In this document: positions 36,827 to 45,079 of the stretch, in pieces | Position numbering within the stretch: the first letter of the stretch is position 1 | Layout: each line of letters begins with the position of its first letter | Assembly: GCA_017460625.1 (NCBI GenBank) | Contig: JAFUAT010000010.1 | Span: forward strand, 1-64,000 | Direction of reading: 5' to 3' | Source of the DNA: Candidatus Saccharimonadota bacterium | GTDB taxonomy: Bacteria > Patescibacteriota > Saccharimonadia > Saccharimonadales > Saccharimonadaceae | Length of the DNA: 64,000 bases | The notes under the pieces: generated by a model | Database searches by the model: none | Seen by the model: only the letters and a program-made list of their open reading frames with translations | Told to the model about the DNA's origin: nothing | Made by a program: the position numbers and the translations under genes

Positions 36827-37987
36827 CTATCGGACAGCACCACTGTCTACGCAATAATAGCCATCTTCCAAATAGCCATACACCGAGAACGAACGCTTGC
36901 CAGCATCCTGAGCTGGAGCCGAATCTCCATTATCATCTATGCCATCACAATTTGCTCTAATAATCACGAACACTTGAGATCCATTATCACCAGATGGCAG
37001 CACAGAATCGGCACTCCAAGTATCCCAACTATATACTTTGATATTATATGGATCGCCATTCGGATCTTCACCAGTACTATTAATCCATCTAGTTGCATCT
37101 AAAGTGTTAGGATCTGCTTTTTTAATTAGTCCATCAATATCGCCGTTATTAGATGCCAAATAGGAATTTACCGCGGCCATAAGCATCGAATAATCGTCCC
37201 TCCGCTGTATATCCCTCTCGTTAGCTCCCGTATCACCGCTATCGTCAGACTTATAGTCTCTAATATGAGCCCTGTCTGGGAAACCAAGTTCCGCTAGAAC
37301 ATTATCTATAGTATCTATGTCAGGAGAGAAAATAGAAAATCCCACATCTTTATACATACCCACACAAGTTACCAACATACCAGCTACCGAATTACATGCT
37401 TTAATAAATTCATCTGAATTCTCCAAAACAATATACCTACTAACATCTGCTTCACTCTTAGAATTCACAACTGAATCCTCTAATTCAGAACGATATTCTT
37501 GTTTTTTGCCCTCTTTCAACTTTGAAATTCCATAAGAAAAATCTTTCGTCCCAATATAAATGTCACTCGGATATGGCATATCACCATTAGGAGAATACCT
37601 TTCACAGACTTTAGTAGACAAAACATATTCATCAGGAGAATAAGAAGTAATACCAAAGCGTGCATCGCTAACATCCACAATTTTACCATCATATTTTTCA
37701 CAAACGCTTTGAGCCAATTCCAATGTAGGTACTTTTCCAGACGCCGGCGCACTACCGCCACTACCCCTTGGCCTTCCAAGTACAAACAAAAGCACTATCC
37801 CAATAATCCCGAATACTATAATTGATCCCATTATAGAACAAAAGATAATTGTATTTCTAGTTCTTGGATCTTTTTTTGGTGCCACCGGCTGTTGCATAGG
37901 TCCCGCCTGAGGCTGCAAAGAGTTCGCCTGAGGTTGCATCGGTTGCTGCATTGGTGTCATCGGAGTATTGTAATTATTCGGTTGCAT
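36827..37987 (-). CDS. Single-span membrane protein with Gln/Pro/Met-rich N-terminus
   Basis: 386 aa. A low-complexity cytoplasmic N-terminus rich in Gln, Pro and Met (repeats of MQQPMQPQ type) is followed by one membrane helix (about residues 47-70, IIFCSIMGSIIVFGIIGIVLLFVL). The external domain has several cysteines (SVCEKYDGK, CNSVAGMLVTC, NCDGIDDNGD). It resembles in layout many exported proteins of unknown function in this phylum. An AAGGAATAAA ribosome site and a leader of about 40 bases distinguish it from the leaderless genes. Confidence 0.75.
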   Translation of the reverse strand: MQPNNYNTPMTPMQQPMQPQANSLQPQAGPMQQPVAPKKDPRTRNTIIFCSIMGSIIVFGIIGIVLLFVLGRPRGSGGSAPASGKVPTLELAQSVCEKYDGKIVDVSDARFGITSYSPDEYVLSTKVCERYSPNGDMPYPSDIYIGTKDFSYGISKLKEGKKQEYRSELEDSVVNSKSEADVSRYIVLENSDEFIKACNSVAGMLVTCVGMYKDVGFSIFSPDIDTIDNVLAELGFPDRAHIRDYKSDDSGDTGANERDIQRRDDYSMLMAAVNSYLASNNGDIDGLIKKADPNTLDATRWINSTGEDPNGDPYNIKVYSWDTWSADSVLPSGDNGSQVFVIIRANCDGIDDNGDSAPAQDAGKRSFSVYGYLEDGYYCVDSGAVR

Positions 37988-38064
37988 TTTATTCCTTTTT
38001 GTTTTTTAGTGCTTATATCTAAATTATACCAAAAAATCACCAAGATAGGCGATTCTTCTTGCGA

Positions 38065-38173
38065 AAATTTGTTAGCTAAAATCGCCTAGATTGGTGTTTT
38101 CTTCTTGCGAAGCGCTATTTCTATAGAGCAAGCAAGAAAAAACGCCAAGATAGGCGATTTTAGCAACAAATTT
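38065..38173. repeat. Long inverted repeat next to tRNA-Leu(TAA)
   Basis: Arms of about 43 bases (38065-38108 and 38132-38173) pair with few mismatches around a 23-base loop. Within each arm is a CGCC/GGCG terminator-like hairpin. A further partial copy lies at 38034-38062. On the minus strand the first stem plus T run fits a tRNA-Leu terminator. Confidence 0.75.
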
Positions 38174-38257
38174 GGTAGCCGGAACGGGACTTGAACCCGT
38201 ACGGATTGCTCCATTCGATTTTAAGTCGAACGCGTATACCAATTCCGCCATCCGGCC
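38173..38257 (-). tRNA. tRNA-Leu (anticodon TAA)
   Basis: Acceptor GGCCGGA pairs with TCCGGCT. The anticodon loop CTTAAAA reads TAA. It has a class II variable arm and encodes CCA. Confidence 0.95.
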
Positions 38258-38279
38258 ACCTATCCTATATTATACCACA

Positions 38280-39050
38280 TTATGCCAAATACCGCACGGC
38301 TTCTTCGGCAGCTACCGCGCCGTCCCCTGCAGCCGTCACTAATTGCCGCACAGTCTTCGTCCGAGCATCCCCAGCTACAAACACGCCTGGCTGAGTTGTA
38401 TGGCAATCTTCCCCAGCCACTATATAACCACACCCATCAATCTCTACCAATCCTTTCGCGCATTCCGTCGCTGGGATTCGTCCAATTGCCACAAACACCG
38501 CATCCGCATCTTCTGGAATCTTCTCGTCGTGATGAATATTATAAACCTTATTACAAATCCCCTCGAGGTATTTCACTTCATGCTTGGCTGAATTGCCATG
38601 CCCCACCACTACTACGTTTTTACCTTTATACAGCGCTCCGTCGCAAGTTGCACAGTACGACACCGGACGTTTCCCCGCGTCTTTCATCATAGCATCGCTG
38701 AGTTTCCGTGGGTTTGTTCCCATTGCGAGTATCACAGATGAGACCAAAATTTTCTCGTCCATATCGCCCAAGATTTCAAAACCACCATCCATAGCGGAAA
38801 TCTTCTCCACATTTACATAGTCAATTTTAGCGCCAAGCTCTTCCGCTTGCGCTTTAACCTTACGAATCAAATCCACCCCCGACACTCGCATATCTCCTGG
38901 CCAGTTTTCGATATTTATCGTATTAATTATCTGGCCACCTTCCATTTTGCCTTCAAGCACAATTGTGGACTTCCCAGCACGCACCGCATAAATCGCCGCC
39001 GTAAGCCCTGCAATCCCCGCACCAATCACCGCAATATCATATTTTTCCAT
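38280..39050 (-). CDS. trxB: Compact thioredoxin reductase-like flavoprotein
   Basis: 256 aa against about 310 for the family. The FAD site (VIGAGIAGLTAAIYAVRAG), the redox CATC (about residue 133), VVVVGHGNSA and the closing GVFVAGDARTKTVRQLVTAAGDGA are all present. About 50 residues of the NADPH domain are missing after VVVVGHGNSA, including the HRRxxxR segment that holds the NADPH 2'-phosphate (here only NIHHDEK). It is coupled to trxA through a tiny gene. It probably reduces thioredoxin, perhaps with NADH or another donor. Confidence 0.85.
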   Translation of the reverse strand: MEKYDIAVIGAGIAGLTAAIYAVRAGKSTIVLEGKMEGGQIINTINIENWPGDMRVSGVDLIRKVKAQAEELGAKIDYVNVEKISAMDGGFEILGDMDEKILVSSVILAMGTNPRKLSDAMMKDAGKRPVSYCATCDGALYKGKNVVVVGHGNSAKHEVKYLEGICNKVYNIHHDEKIPEDADAVFVAIGRIPATECAKGLVEIDGCGYIVAGEDCHTTQPGVFVAGDARTKTVRQLVTAAGDGAVAAEEAVRYLA

Positions 39051-39121
39051 TATTCCTCACATCCTGAGCTTTGCTCATCCTTTTCGTCTTCATCCCATCC
39101 TAAATCTATATTCTCATCCAT
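39050..39121 (-). CDS. 23-codon acidic mini-gene between trxA and trxB
   Basis: An ATG overlaps the trxA stop (ATGGATGA), and its TAA overlaps the trxB ATG (TAATG). The peptide is acidic, with one Trp and one Cys near its end (DLGWDEDEKDEQSSGCEE). Both overlaps favour translation. It may be only a coupling device or a functional microprotein. Confidence 0.45.
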   Translation of the reverse strand: MDENIDLGWDEDEKDEQSSGCEE

Positions 39122-39374
39122 TTGCTTTCTCCAACAGTTTTTCTAGTTTCTTTAGTGGCATCACGCCCACTTCGCGTACCACTTCTTCTCCATCTTTCAA
39201 AAATACCAAGCACGGAATACCAGAAACTCCATACTTTTCTGCCGATTCTTCTTCCTCGTCTATATTTACAGATTTAACTTTAACTTCCGGATGAGCTTTT
39301 TCAAATTCTTCTATCGTTGGCTTCATCATTTGGCATGGTCCACACCAATCGGCATAAAAATCAAGTAATTCCAT
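39114..39374 (-). CDS. trxA: Thioredoxin
   Basis: 86 aa, shorter than the usual 105 at the N-terminus. The active site FYADWCGPCQMMKP (Cys 11 and 14) and the cis-proline GVSGIPCLVFLKDGE are present; a third Cys follows the cis-proline. Cytoplasmic disulfide reductase. It is co-translated with the mini-gene and trxB, forming a self-contained thioredoxin system. It lies just downstream of the glutathione peroxidase gene. Confidence 0.93.
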   Translation of the reverse strand: MELLDFYADWCGPCQMMKPTIEEFEKAHPEVKVKSVNIDEEEESAEKYGVSGIPCLVFLKDGEEVVREVGVMPLKKLEKLLEKANG

Positions 39375-39385
39375 ATTTTCCTTTC

Positions 39386-39931
39386 TTATATTAATTCACG
39401 AATCTTATCAGCAAAATCTTTTGGCTCGTCTGTTGGACCAAAACGATAGACCACTTTACCGTCTCTATCCACCACGAATTTAGTAAAGTTCCATTTAATA
39501 AATCCTTTTTCTTTCGCTACTCCTGGAATTTTAGAGATAGCCTTCATAGCCAATTTATTTTTCATTCCCTTAGGTTCTGGATCTTCAGAAATCTGTTCCT
39601 TCAAAAATACCCATAGGTCAGAAGCCTCATCGCCATTTACTTCAATTTTATCTAACTGGTCAAATTGAGTTTTGTATTTAGCTGTACAAAATTCATGAAT
39701 TTCATTATTATCGCCTGGCGCTTGATGGCCAAATTGGTTGCAAGGAAAATCCAAAACTTCAAAACCTTTATCGTGTAGTTCTTCGTATAGTTTTTCAATA
39801 CCTTCATATTGCGGCGTAAACCCACACCCCGTTGCGGTATTTACAATCAAAAGCACTTTCCCCTTAAAATTTGATAAGGAAATATCTTCACCTTTACGGT
39901 TTTTTACTTTAAAATCATATATACTTGCCAT
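39386..39931 (-). CDS. Glutathione peroxidase family protein (thiol peroxidase type)
   Basis: 181 aa from the ATG at 39931, set by GGAG upstream; a TATAAT lies before that. The active-site block NTATGCGFTPQYEG carries Cys instead of selenocysteine. FPCNQFGHQAPG and the WNFTKFVVDRDG block complete the family signature. No glutathione synthesis is evident, so it probably uses the thioredoxin encoded immediately downstream to reduce peroxides. Confidence 0.9.
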   Translation of the reverse strand: MASIYDFKVKNRKGEDISLSNFKGKVLLIVNTATGCGFTPQYEGIEKLYEELHDKGFEVLDFPCNQFGHQAPGDNNEIHEFCTAKYKTQFDQLDKIEVNGDEASDLWVFLKEQISEDPEPKGMKNKLAMKAISKIPGVAKEKGFIKWNFTKFVVDRDGKVVYRFGPTDEPKDFADKIRELI

Positions 39932-39978
39932 AATTAACTCCTTTTTTAAATTATAGCATATGATTAACAAGCCAAAAA

Positions 39979-40662
39979 CTATTCAGATTTTTCGGAAGTT
40001 TCAGAAGCTTCTTCTGGCTTCGAGCCATTATCAGATGGTACATCTGCTGCATCAACTCCAGGTTTTTCACCTTCAGCTTCACGAGCTGCTGCTTCCGCTG
40101 CTGGATCATATAGAGATGCTACTACCTGTTCACCACTCATTTCCTTATCAGCAAGTTCTACACCCTTTGGCAAAACAACATCAGATAATACAAGTTTATC
40201 TTCTACGCTAGTAAGTTTAGATGCATCAACAGTTAGTTCCTTTGGAAGATCAGCTGGTTTAGCCTTAACATCAATTTCTTCCAATGCCTGTGTAAGAGCA
40301 AAATGATAAATCTTTGATGCTTCACTTGCTTCAAAGTTTATGATTACAATTGGAGTAGTTGCCTCAACTGCTGCATTAGCAGAAACGGCATGAAACTCAA
40401 TATTTACAATTTTACGAGTCACCGGATCAAGTTGCACATCTTTTACGATTGCAAGTTGTTTTTTACCCGCAATGTCTAGATCGATTGGTGAGTGATAGCC
40501 AGCTTGAGTCAAAACCTTCTCAGTAGCAACATATTCAGAAGATGCTAAAATTGGTTCTCCTTCACCATATATCACCGAAGGTATTTTACCCTCAGCCCGT
40601 ACGATTTTCAATTTTTTTCCTGTCAATTCACGCTTTTCAAGCGCCAAACTATATTCAGCCAT
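39979..40662 (-). CDS. rplY: Ribosomal protein bL25 (CTC form)
   Basis: 227 aa. The N-terminal 5S rRNA-binding domain (LALEKREL TGKK, GKIPSVIYGEG, VQLDPVTRKIVNIEFHAV) is followed by the C-terminal beta domain of the CTC type (VVLPKGVELADKEMSGEQVVASL). A Ser/Glu-rich tail ends the protein. A leader of about 30 bases with AAGGAA is present. Confidence 0.92.
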   Translation of the reverse strand: MAEYSLALEKRELTGKKLKIVRAEGKIPSVIYGEGEPILASSEYVATEKVLTQAGYHSPIDLDIAGKKQLAIVKDVQLDPVTRKIVNIEFHAVSANAAVEATTPIVIINFEASEASKIYHFALTQALEEIDVKAKPADLPKELTVDASKLTSVEDKLVLSDVVLPKGVELADKEMSGEQVVASLYDPAAEAAAREAEGEKPGVDAADVPSDNGSKPEEASETSEKSE

Positions 40663-40709
40663 TATTATTCCTTCTACTTAACTTCCTATTATTATATCAT
40701 ATTTATTAA

Positions 40710-41159
40710 CTATTTGCTAGATACTTTTACCATTGCTGGTCGAAGTACTTCTTTTTCATAAAAATACCCCGGACGCAATGTTTCGGCAATCACTTGTTTA
40801 TCCCCATCGCCTTCCATCACCACCGCTTCGTGTAAGTCCGGATTAAATTCCATTCCGTTTTCAGATGGAATCCTAGATAGCTCCAAATCCTTTAAACTTT
40901 TCTCTAGAGATTTTTTCAAAGGCTCCAGTTCCGCATAAGTAGATACCGCTCTATCTATATCATCAAAAAGTGGCAAAAATTTCATCACAGTAGAAAACCG
41001 GGCAAGTTTTCGCTCATTCTCCTTTTGCATTTCAATCTGTTTTCGATAATTTTCAAAATCGGCCCTCGTCCGCTGTAGATCATTTAAAAGTTCTAGCTTC
41101 TCTGCTTCCAGCTTTTGCACCACAGAATCATTTTTATTGTCCTTTACTTCTTTTTTCAT
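40710..41159 (-). CDS. grpE: GrpE nucleotide exchange factor
   Basis: 149 aa. A coiled-coil N-terminal half (LEAEKLELLNDLQRTRADFENYRKQ) and a C-terminal beta domain (MEFNPDLHEAVVMEGDGD, PAMVKVS). It releases ADP from DnaK. Its ATG immediately follows the hrcA stop (TAAATG), so both come under CIRCE control. dnaK is not in the window. Confidence 0.94.
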   Translation of the reverse strand: MKKEVKDNKNDSVVQKLEAEKLELLNDLQRTRADFENYRKQIEMQKENERKLARFSTVMKFLPLFDDIDRAVSTYAELEPLKKSLEKSLKDLELSRIPSENGMEFNPDLHEAVVMEGDGDKQVIAETLRPGYFYEKEVLRPAMVKVSSK

Positions 41160-41900
41160 TTACATCTCCTCGTTTAAAGTTTCTTCCAGCATCCGCCCTG
41201 CATATCTCACAAGCGACATCACCCGCATATAATTCTGTCTCGTCGGGCCTAGTACGCCAATATAGCTTCTATCCGAAAACGGTGAAACAAATTTAGAAAT
41301 TATTAACGACACTTCAGAATTCTTGCCAATTGGATTTTCGTGTCCAATAAATATATTTAAAGCTTCGCCCGGCGCTGCTTCTCTTAGCCAAGGCTCAAGA
41401 TTATCAAGCAATTTTGCAACTCCCTGCACCCTAGAAGTATCCATAAATTCCGGTTGCATAAAAAGTCTCGAAATCCCAGAAAGATATAATTGCCCTCCAA
41501 CCGTTGCGAGCCCCAAATTGCCAGTCAAGTCTACTAGCGAATCAACTGCTCCTCTTATCGCAGCATCAGCACGTGACTGCGAACTTACCCGCTTTTCAAG
41601 AGCATGCATACCGCGGTCTTCTGCCAATGGATTATTTAATAAAATATCTGCAGTCCCCGCGTTTTCAGTCAAATTATTTACATAGTATCTATACCCAGCA
41701 TCGGTTGGCACACGCCCAGCAGAAGTATGTGGCTGCGCAATCAGTCCCATTGCTTCAAGCCTAGCCATTTCCGCCCGTATCGTTGCCGGCGAAACGTCAA
41801 ATAGTTTAGCTAGAGTCACACTCCCCACTGGAGAAGCCGTCTCTGCATATTCCTCAATTATGTGTGTTAGAATTCTTTCCTGTCTAGCAGTAATTTCCAT
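41160..41900 (-). CDS. hrcA: Heat-shock repressor HrcA
   Basis: 246 aa from the ATG at 41900. A winged-helix N-terminus (ARQERILTHIIEEYAETASPVGSVTLAKLF, VSPATIRAEMARLEAMGLIAQPHTSAGRVPTDAGYRYYV) and the C-terminal HrcA domain (EVSLIISKF, YIGVLGPTRQNYMRVMSLV). It represses its own operon through CIRCE. It is shorter than the typical 340 aa, mainly in the middle domain. Leaderless start. Confidence 0.94.
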   Translation of the reverse strand: MEITARQERILTHIIEEYAETASPVGSVTLAKLFDVSPATIRAEMARLEAMGLIAQPHTSAGRVPTDAGYRYYVNNLTENAGTADILLNNPLAEDRGMHALEKRVSSQSRADAAIRGAVDSLVDLTGNLGLATVGGQLYLSGISRLFMQPEFMDTSRVQGVAKLLDNLEPWLREAAPGEALNIFIGHENPIGKNSEVSLIISKFVSPFSDRSYIGVLGPTRQNYMRVMSLVRYAGRMLEETLNEEM

Positions 41901-41906
41901 ACTTAA

Positions 41907-41912
41907 ATTATA
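41907..41912 (-). promoter_or_regulatory. -10 box of hrcA, leaderless arrangement
   Basis: TATAAT lies six bases before the ATG at 41900, with CIRCE directly upstream. Confidence 0.8.
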
Positions 41913-41917
41913 CAAAA

Positions 41918-41944
41918 TTAGCACTCAAAATGCAATAGTGCTAA
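41918..41944. promoter_or_regulatory. CIRCE operator of the hrcA-grpE operon
   Basis: TTAGCACTC, a nine-base spacer, then TAGTGCTAA: the CIRCE consensus with one mismatch. It overlaps the -35 region of the hrcA promoter. Confidence 0.93.
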
Positions 41945-42001
41945 TTATTTAGCGTAAAATCTAAAAATTACTAGAAACTTCCACTTTAACTAAAAATAGT
42001 A

Positions 42002-42616
42002 CTAATTCTGTGAAAAATCGTATAGTTTATCAACTAATTCAGAGAACACTTCATCGCGCGACTGATCGCCGTTCACATTTAAAAGAAGTCCCAAACTCTT
42101 ATAATGTTCAAGAACCGGCAAAGTTTTTAATCTAAATTCATCCAATCGAGTTTGAAATACCGCTAAATCTTTATCATCCTGTCTTTCACCACGATCGTTC
42201 AAAATCTGTAGTTTCTCAAATCTATCTTTTACATCTGCTTCAGAAATATTTAAAAGTATTGCTACCTTTATTTCGTGACCGGCTTTCGCCGCTGTTTCCA
42301 TTACGGTATCTTCCTCGCCGAACCACCTTCCAATAGACGATAATACTAGCGGATATGATTTCAAATCGTCTCTGCTAAAATAAGGCAACACCCATTCATA
42401 AAATACATCGGTAGGTATCAAATTGCCTTTACTACTCAAATTTTTATGCTTTTCTGCCTCATTTGCCCGGATAATAATACCAGAAGATAAAAGCTTCCCA
42501 CCAATCGCTTCAGCTAATCTTACCCCTTGCGTATCCTTTCCAGACATTGGATAACCAAATATATTTACTGACCCAGTACCAAGCCATTTTTTGATTGCCA
42601 AAATTTTCTCATCCAT
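42002..42616 (-). CDS. Adenylate kinase-like nucleotide kinase with altered P-loop
   Basis: 204 aa. The P-loop reads FGYPMSGKDTQG where adenylate kinases have GxPGxGKGTQ. SSGIIIRA and NDRGERQDDKDLAVFQTRLDEF fit the NMP-binding and lid/Arg regions. It could be an adenylate kinase or a related nucleoside monophosphate kinase with altered specificity. It stands alone with a leaderless promoter. Confidence 0.75.
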   Translation of the reverse strand: MDEKILAIKKWLGTGSVNIFGYPMSGKDTQGVRLAEAIGGKLLSSGIIIRANEAEKHKNLSSKGNLIPTDVFYEWVLPYFSRDDLKSYPLVLSSIGRWFGEEDTVMETAAKAGHEIKVAILLNISEADVKDRFEKLQILNDRGERQDDKDLAVFQTRLDEFRLKTLPVLEHYKSLGLLLNVNGDQSRDEVFSELVDKLYDFSQN

Positions 42617-42622
42617 ACCTTT

Positions 42623-42628
42623 ATTATA
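42623..42628 (-). promoter_or_regulatory. -10 box of the Adk-like gene, leaderless arrangement
   Basis: TATAAT lies six bases before the ATG at 42616. Confidence 0.8.
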
Positions 42629-42636
42629 TCACATAT

Positions 42637-44055
42637 CTATCTCCCTTTAATTTTTCTAAAAAATCTACCGATATCATGCCGAAACTCATAAATAATATAA
42701 ATAAGTCCCACCCCCACCACACCTAGCACTAAATATAAAGCCACGAATGATTTTTCTTCTTTAAAAGTCTCTGGCACCAAAGCGTAGTCCGCGCCACTAT
42801 TTTCTTGAATTTTTCTACATCGTCCAGTTTCAGTGTTCAAATAATATCCCTCTTTACAAACCGTTCCGCCAGATGACTCCGGTATCTTTTTGCATCTTCC
42901 AGTCAGAATATTCAAATATTGCCCTTCACCACAAATTTTTTCAGTCACAGAAGTCACTTTTACGCAATTCCCCGTTACTTCGTTTATTACTTTTCCAACT
43001 TCGCAGGTCCTGAATTCCTGATAATTGTTCGGCTCTCCCGGCGTTGGTGCATAAGTCACTTTCCAGATTTCTTCACCTTTTTCATCATACCCAATCATCG
43101 CATAGGCTGCACCTTTTCTCTGTCCATTCGGATACTCTAGTTTATCCACAATTTTCCCAGACGAATCAATAATCTCTAAAGTATTAAAATTCGTCGGATT
43201 TTTTGTTAATTTAAAATCATCTAAATATCGTACAAAATATCCGTCCGCATTTACTATACCGACAAGCGGATAATTTTTATTTTTGTATCGCACATAGCAC
43301 CCATCAAGCAGCAAGTTTTCCGCACCAGAATTATATATTTCAATAAACTGTTCTCTTTGCAAACTCTCATAATAACTTAAAATTTCCGAAAACATCAATC
43401 CCTTGCATTGGTTTGTCGACAACTCTTCATCACTAGAATCGCCAATCCCCATTTGCTCGTCTGCCGGTTCTTCTTTTATTACCAAAACGTCAGGTAAATA
43501 TTCTGGTTCATAATTAGATACATGTCTGAAATCTCCCGTTTCTAAATCTCTAACCAGAGTAGTTGGCTTTTTAGAATCAAAAGCGATTTCACATCCATCC
43601 TTTCCAGTCCAGCACAAAGAATCCACTACTTCGCCTTCTCGTACCAGCTCCAAAGGACCCGCTTTAAAAGCCAATGTCTTTGTATACCGCTCGTGGGCCA
43701 GCTCACTCATTGGTGAGCTGGCTAATCGGAGGAGGATAGTCTCGCCAGTCTTCCAAAGGTACTTGGAAAATTCTGCAAGGACCACAGTATTTCCACTAGA
43801 ATTTGTATAGCGTAATTCTAGACCAGCGAGCAAATCAAAATCGTCGGAATTTCTGCCAATTTCAATCATTTCTCCGACATTCTGTGTCCCATCTACTGTG
43901 TAGCCAGGATTCACAGCTTTTATATAAACTTCCGGCAAATTAATTTTTGCGTCGTCTTCGTCAAAATCCGCCGCTAAAACCACCCCTGCCGTACTAAAAG
44001 TACTGCCCACTACACCCACACATAAACAAATAAAAATTATAAAAAATTTTTTCAT
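42637..44055 (-). CDS. Exported lamin-tail-domain protein, C-terminally anchored
   Basis: 472 aa from the ATG at 44055 (GGGGG upstream). A signal peptide (FFIIFICLCVGVVGSTFSTAG) is followed by two lamin-tail-like domains (about residues 40-160 and 210-350; for example EFIEIYNSGAENLLLDGCYVRYKNK). Two cysteine repeats follow (GQYLNILTGRCKKI and GYYLNTETGRCRKI), then one membrane helix and a basic tail. Probably displayed on the cell surface. Lamin-tail domains are thought to bind other macromolecules. Confidence 0.82.
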   Translation of the reverse strand: MKKFFIIFICLCVGVVGSTFSTAGVVLAADFDEDDAKINLPEVYIKAVNPGYTVDGTQNVGEMIEIGRNSDDFDLLAGLELRYTNSSGNTVVLAEFSKYLWKTGETILLRLASSPMSELAHERYTKTLAFKAGPLELVREGEVVDSLCWTGKDGCEIAFDSKKPTTLVRDLETGDFRHVSNYEPEYLPDVLVIKEEPADEQMGIGDSSDEELSTNQCKGLMFSEILSYYESLQREQFIEIYNSGAENLLLDGCYVRYKNKNYPLVGIVNADGYFVRYLDDFKLTKNPTNFNTLEIIDSSGKIVDKLEYPNGQRKGAAYAMIGYDEKGEEIWKVTYAPTPGEPNNYQEFRTCEVGKVINEVTGNCVKVTSVTEKICGEGQYLNILTGRCKKIPESSGGTVCKEGYYLNTETGRCRKIQENSGADYALVPETFKEEKSFVALYLVLGVVGVGLIYIIYEFRHDIGRFFRKIKGR

Positions 44056-44103
44056 GACCCCCACACTAGCATGACAAAATTCAAAAATCAACCCCCCACG
44101 TGG

Positions 44104-44109
44104 TATAAT
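44104..44109 (+). promoter_or_regulatory. -10 box of the 44116 operon, leaderless arrangement
   Basis: TATAAT after TGG lies six bases before the ATG at 44116. Confidence 0.8.
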
Positions 44110-44115
44110 TGAAGC

Positions 44116-44811
44116 ATGAGCATTTTCATCCCTTTAGGAATCATCTTACTGTCTATGGTTATCCAGGGTTTTTTACAATTATCACCAGGACTTTTTGCGA
44201 TTTTTTATCATCACGCTCTTGGTAAAACCACCGCAAAAAAAGCCGACGATCGCGCCCTTTCTTTTATACTCGGCGTAGAAATATGTGTCGCAATTGTCTT
44301 CCTAGTAGTTTATATTTCATCCAGCATCTTCTTGTCAGATCAGTCCTTCCCGCGCGATATTTATTTATGGGTACTTTCTGGAATTTTTCTCGTAGAAGCA
44401 GTCGCCACCTTTTTCTTATACTTCCGCAAAAAATCTACTAGTCTATTTATCCCTCGTCATGTCGCTGCAAGTCTTATACATCGCGCCGAATCCGCTAAAT
44501 CCCGCTCAGACACCATCGTCCTAGGAATTGTCACCTGCATTTTTGAATTAATATTCACCTTGCCGCTTTACTTCGCCGCATCCTTTGCGATTTCAAACAT
44601 TTCCACTCGCTCCGGTTTTATTTTTATCATCGCCTATATCATTATCGCAACAATTCCGCTTTTCACCATTAGAAGTCTTTATAAAACAGGTAGAAATCTC
44701 GCAGAAATCCAACGTTCCCGCGTCAAGAAAAAACTTTTCTTCCGTCTCACTATTTCTATTAGTTTTCTAATTCTCGCAGTTCTAACCTTTGCTGCAGGCA
44801 TGTTAATCTAA
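44116..44811 (+). CDS. Polytopic membrane protein of unknown function
   Basis: 231 aa with about six membrane helices (for example PLGIILLSMVIQGFLQL, VAIVFLVVYISSSIFL, FIFIIAYIIIATIPLF). The layout recalls small LysE/DsbD-type transporters, but no signature is certain. First gene of a three-gene operon ending in a flavoprotein, so a redox-linked membrane role is possible. Confidence 0.7.
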   Translation: MSIFIPLGIILLSMVIQGFLQLSPGLFAIFYHHALGKTTAKKADDRALSFILGVEICVAIVFLVVYISSSIFLSDQSFPRDIYLWVLSGIFLVEAVATFFLYFRKKSTSLFIPRHVAASLIHRAESAKSRSDTIVLGIVTCIFELIFTLPLYFAASFAISNISTRSGFIFIIAYIIIATIPLFTIRSLYKTGRNLAEIQRSRVKKKLFFRLTISISFLILAVLTFAAGMLI

Positions 44812-44821
44812 AGGAGCTATT

Positions 44822-45070
44822 ATGGAAAATCAAAACACCAAACTATTTAAATCCGCCGAAACCATCCTAAAGATTCATGCAAAAGCCTTAGAAATTCCAT
44901 CTGGTTCTGCTAATGTCTTTATTAGTCATTCTATTAAAGCCGCCGAAAAATCATTAAAGAAACGAAAAATCATAACTAAATCCGACGTTACTCGCGCAGT
45001 AGCAAAAGAGCTAAACAAGTATAATCCAGATTTAGCTTATGTTTACGAAAACTATGATAAAATTATATAA
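44822..45070 (+). CDS. Small basic helical protein of unknown function
   Basis: 82 aa, Lys-rich and helical. The C-terminal ITKSDVTRAVAKELNKYNPDLAYVYENYDKI is vaguely like the end of an ATP-cone, but the ATP-binding start is absent. An AAAGGAG site lies before the ATG. Middle gene of the operon with the flavoprotein. Function unknown. Confidence 0.6.
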   Translation: MENQNTKLFKSAETILKIHAKALEIPSGSANVFISHSIKAAEKSLKKRKIITKSDVTRAVAKELNKYNPDLAYVYENYDKII

Positions 45071-45079
45071 AGAGTTATT

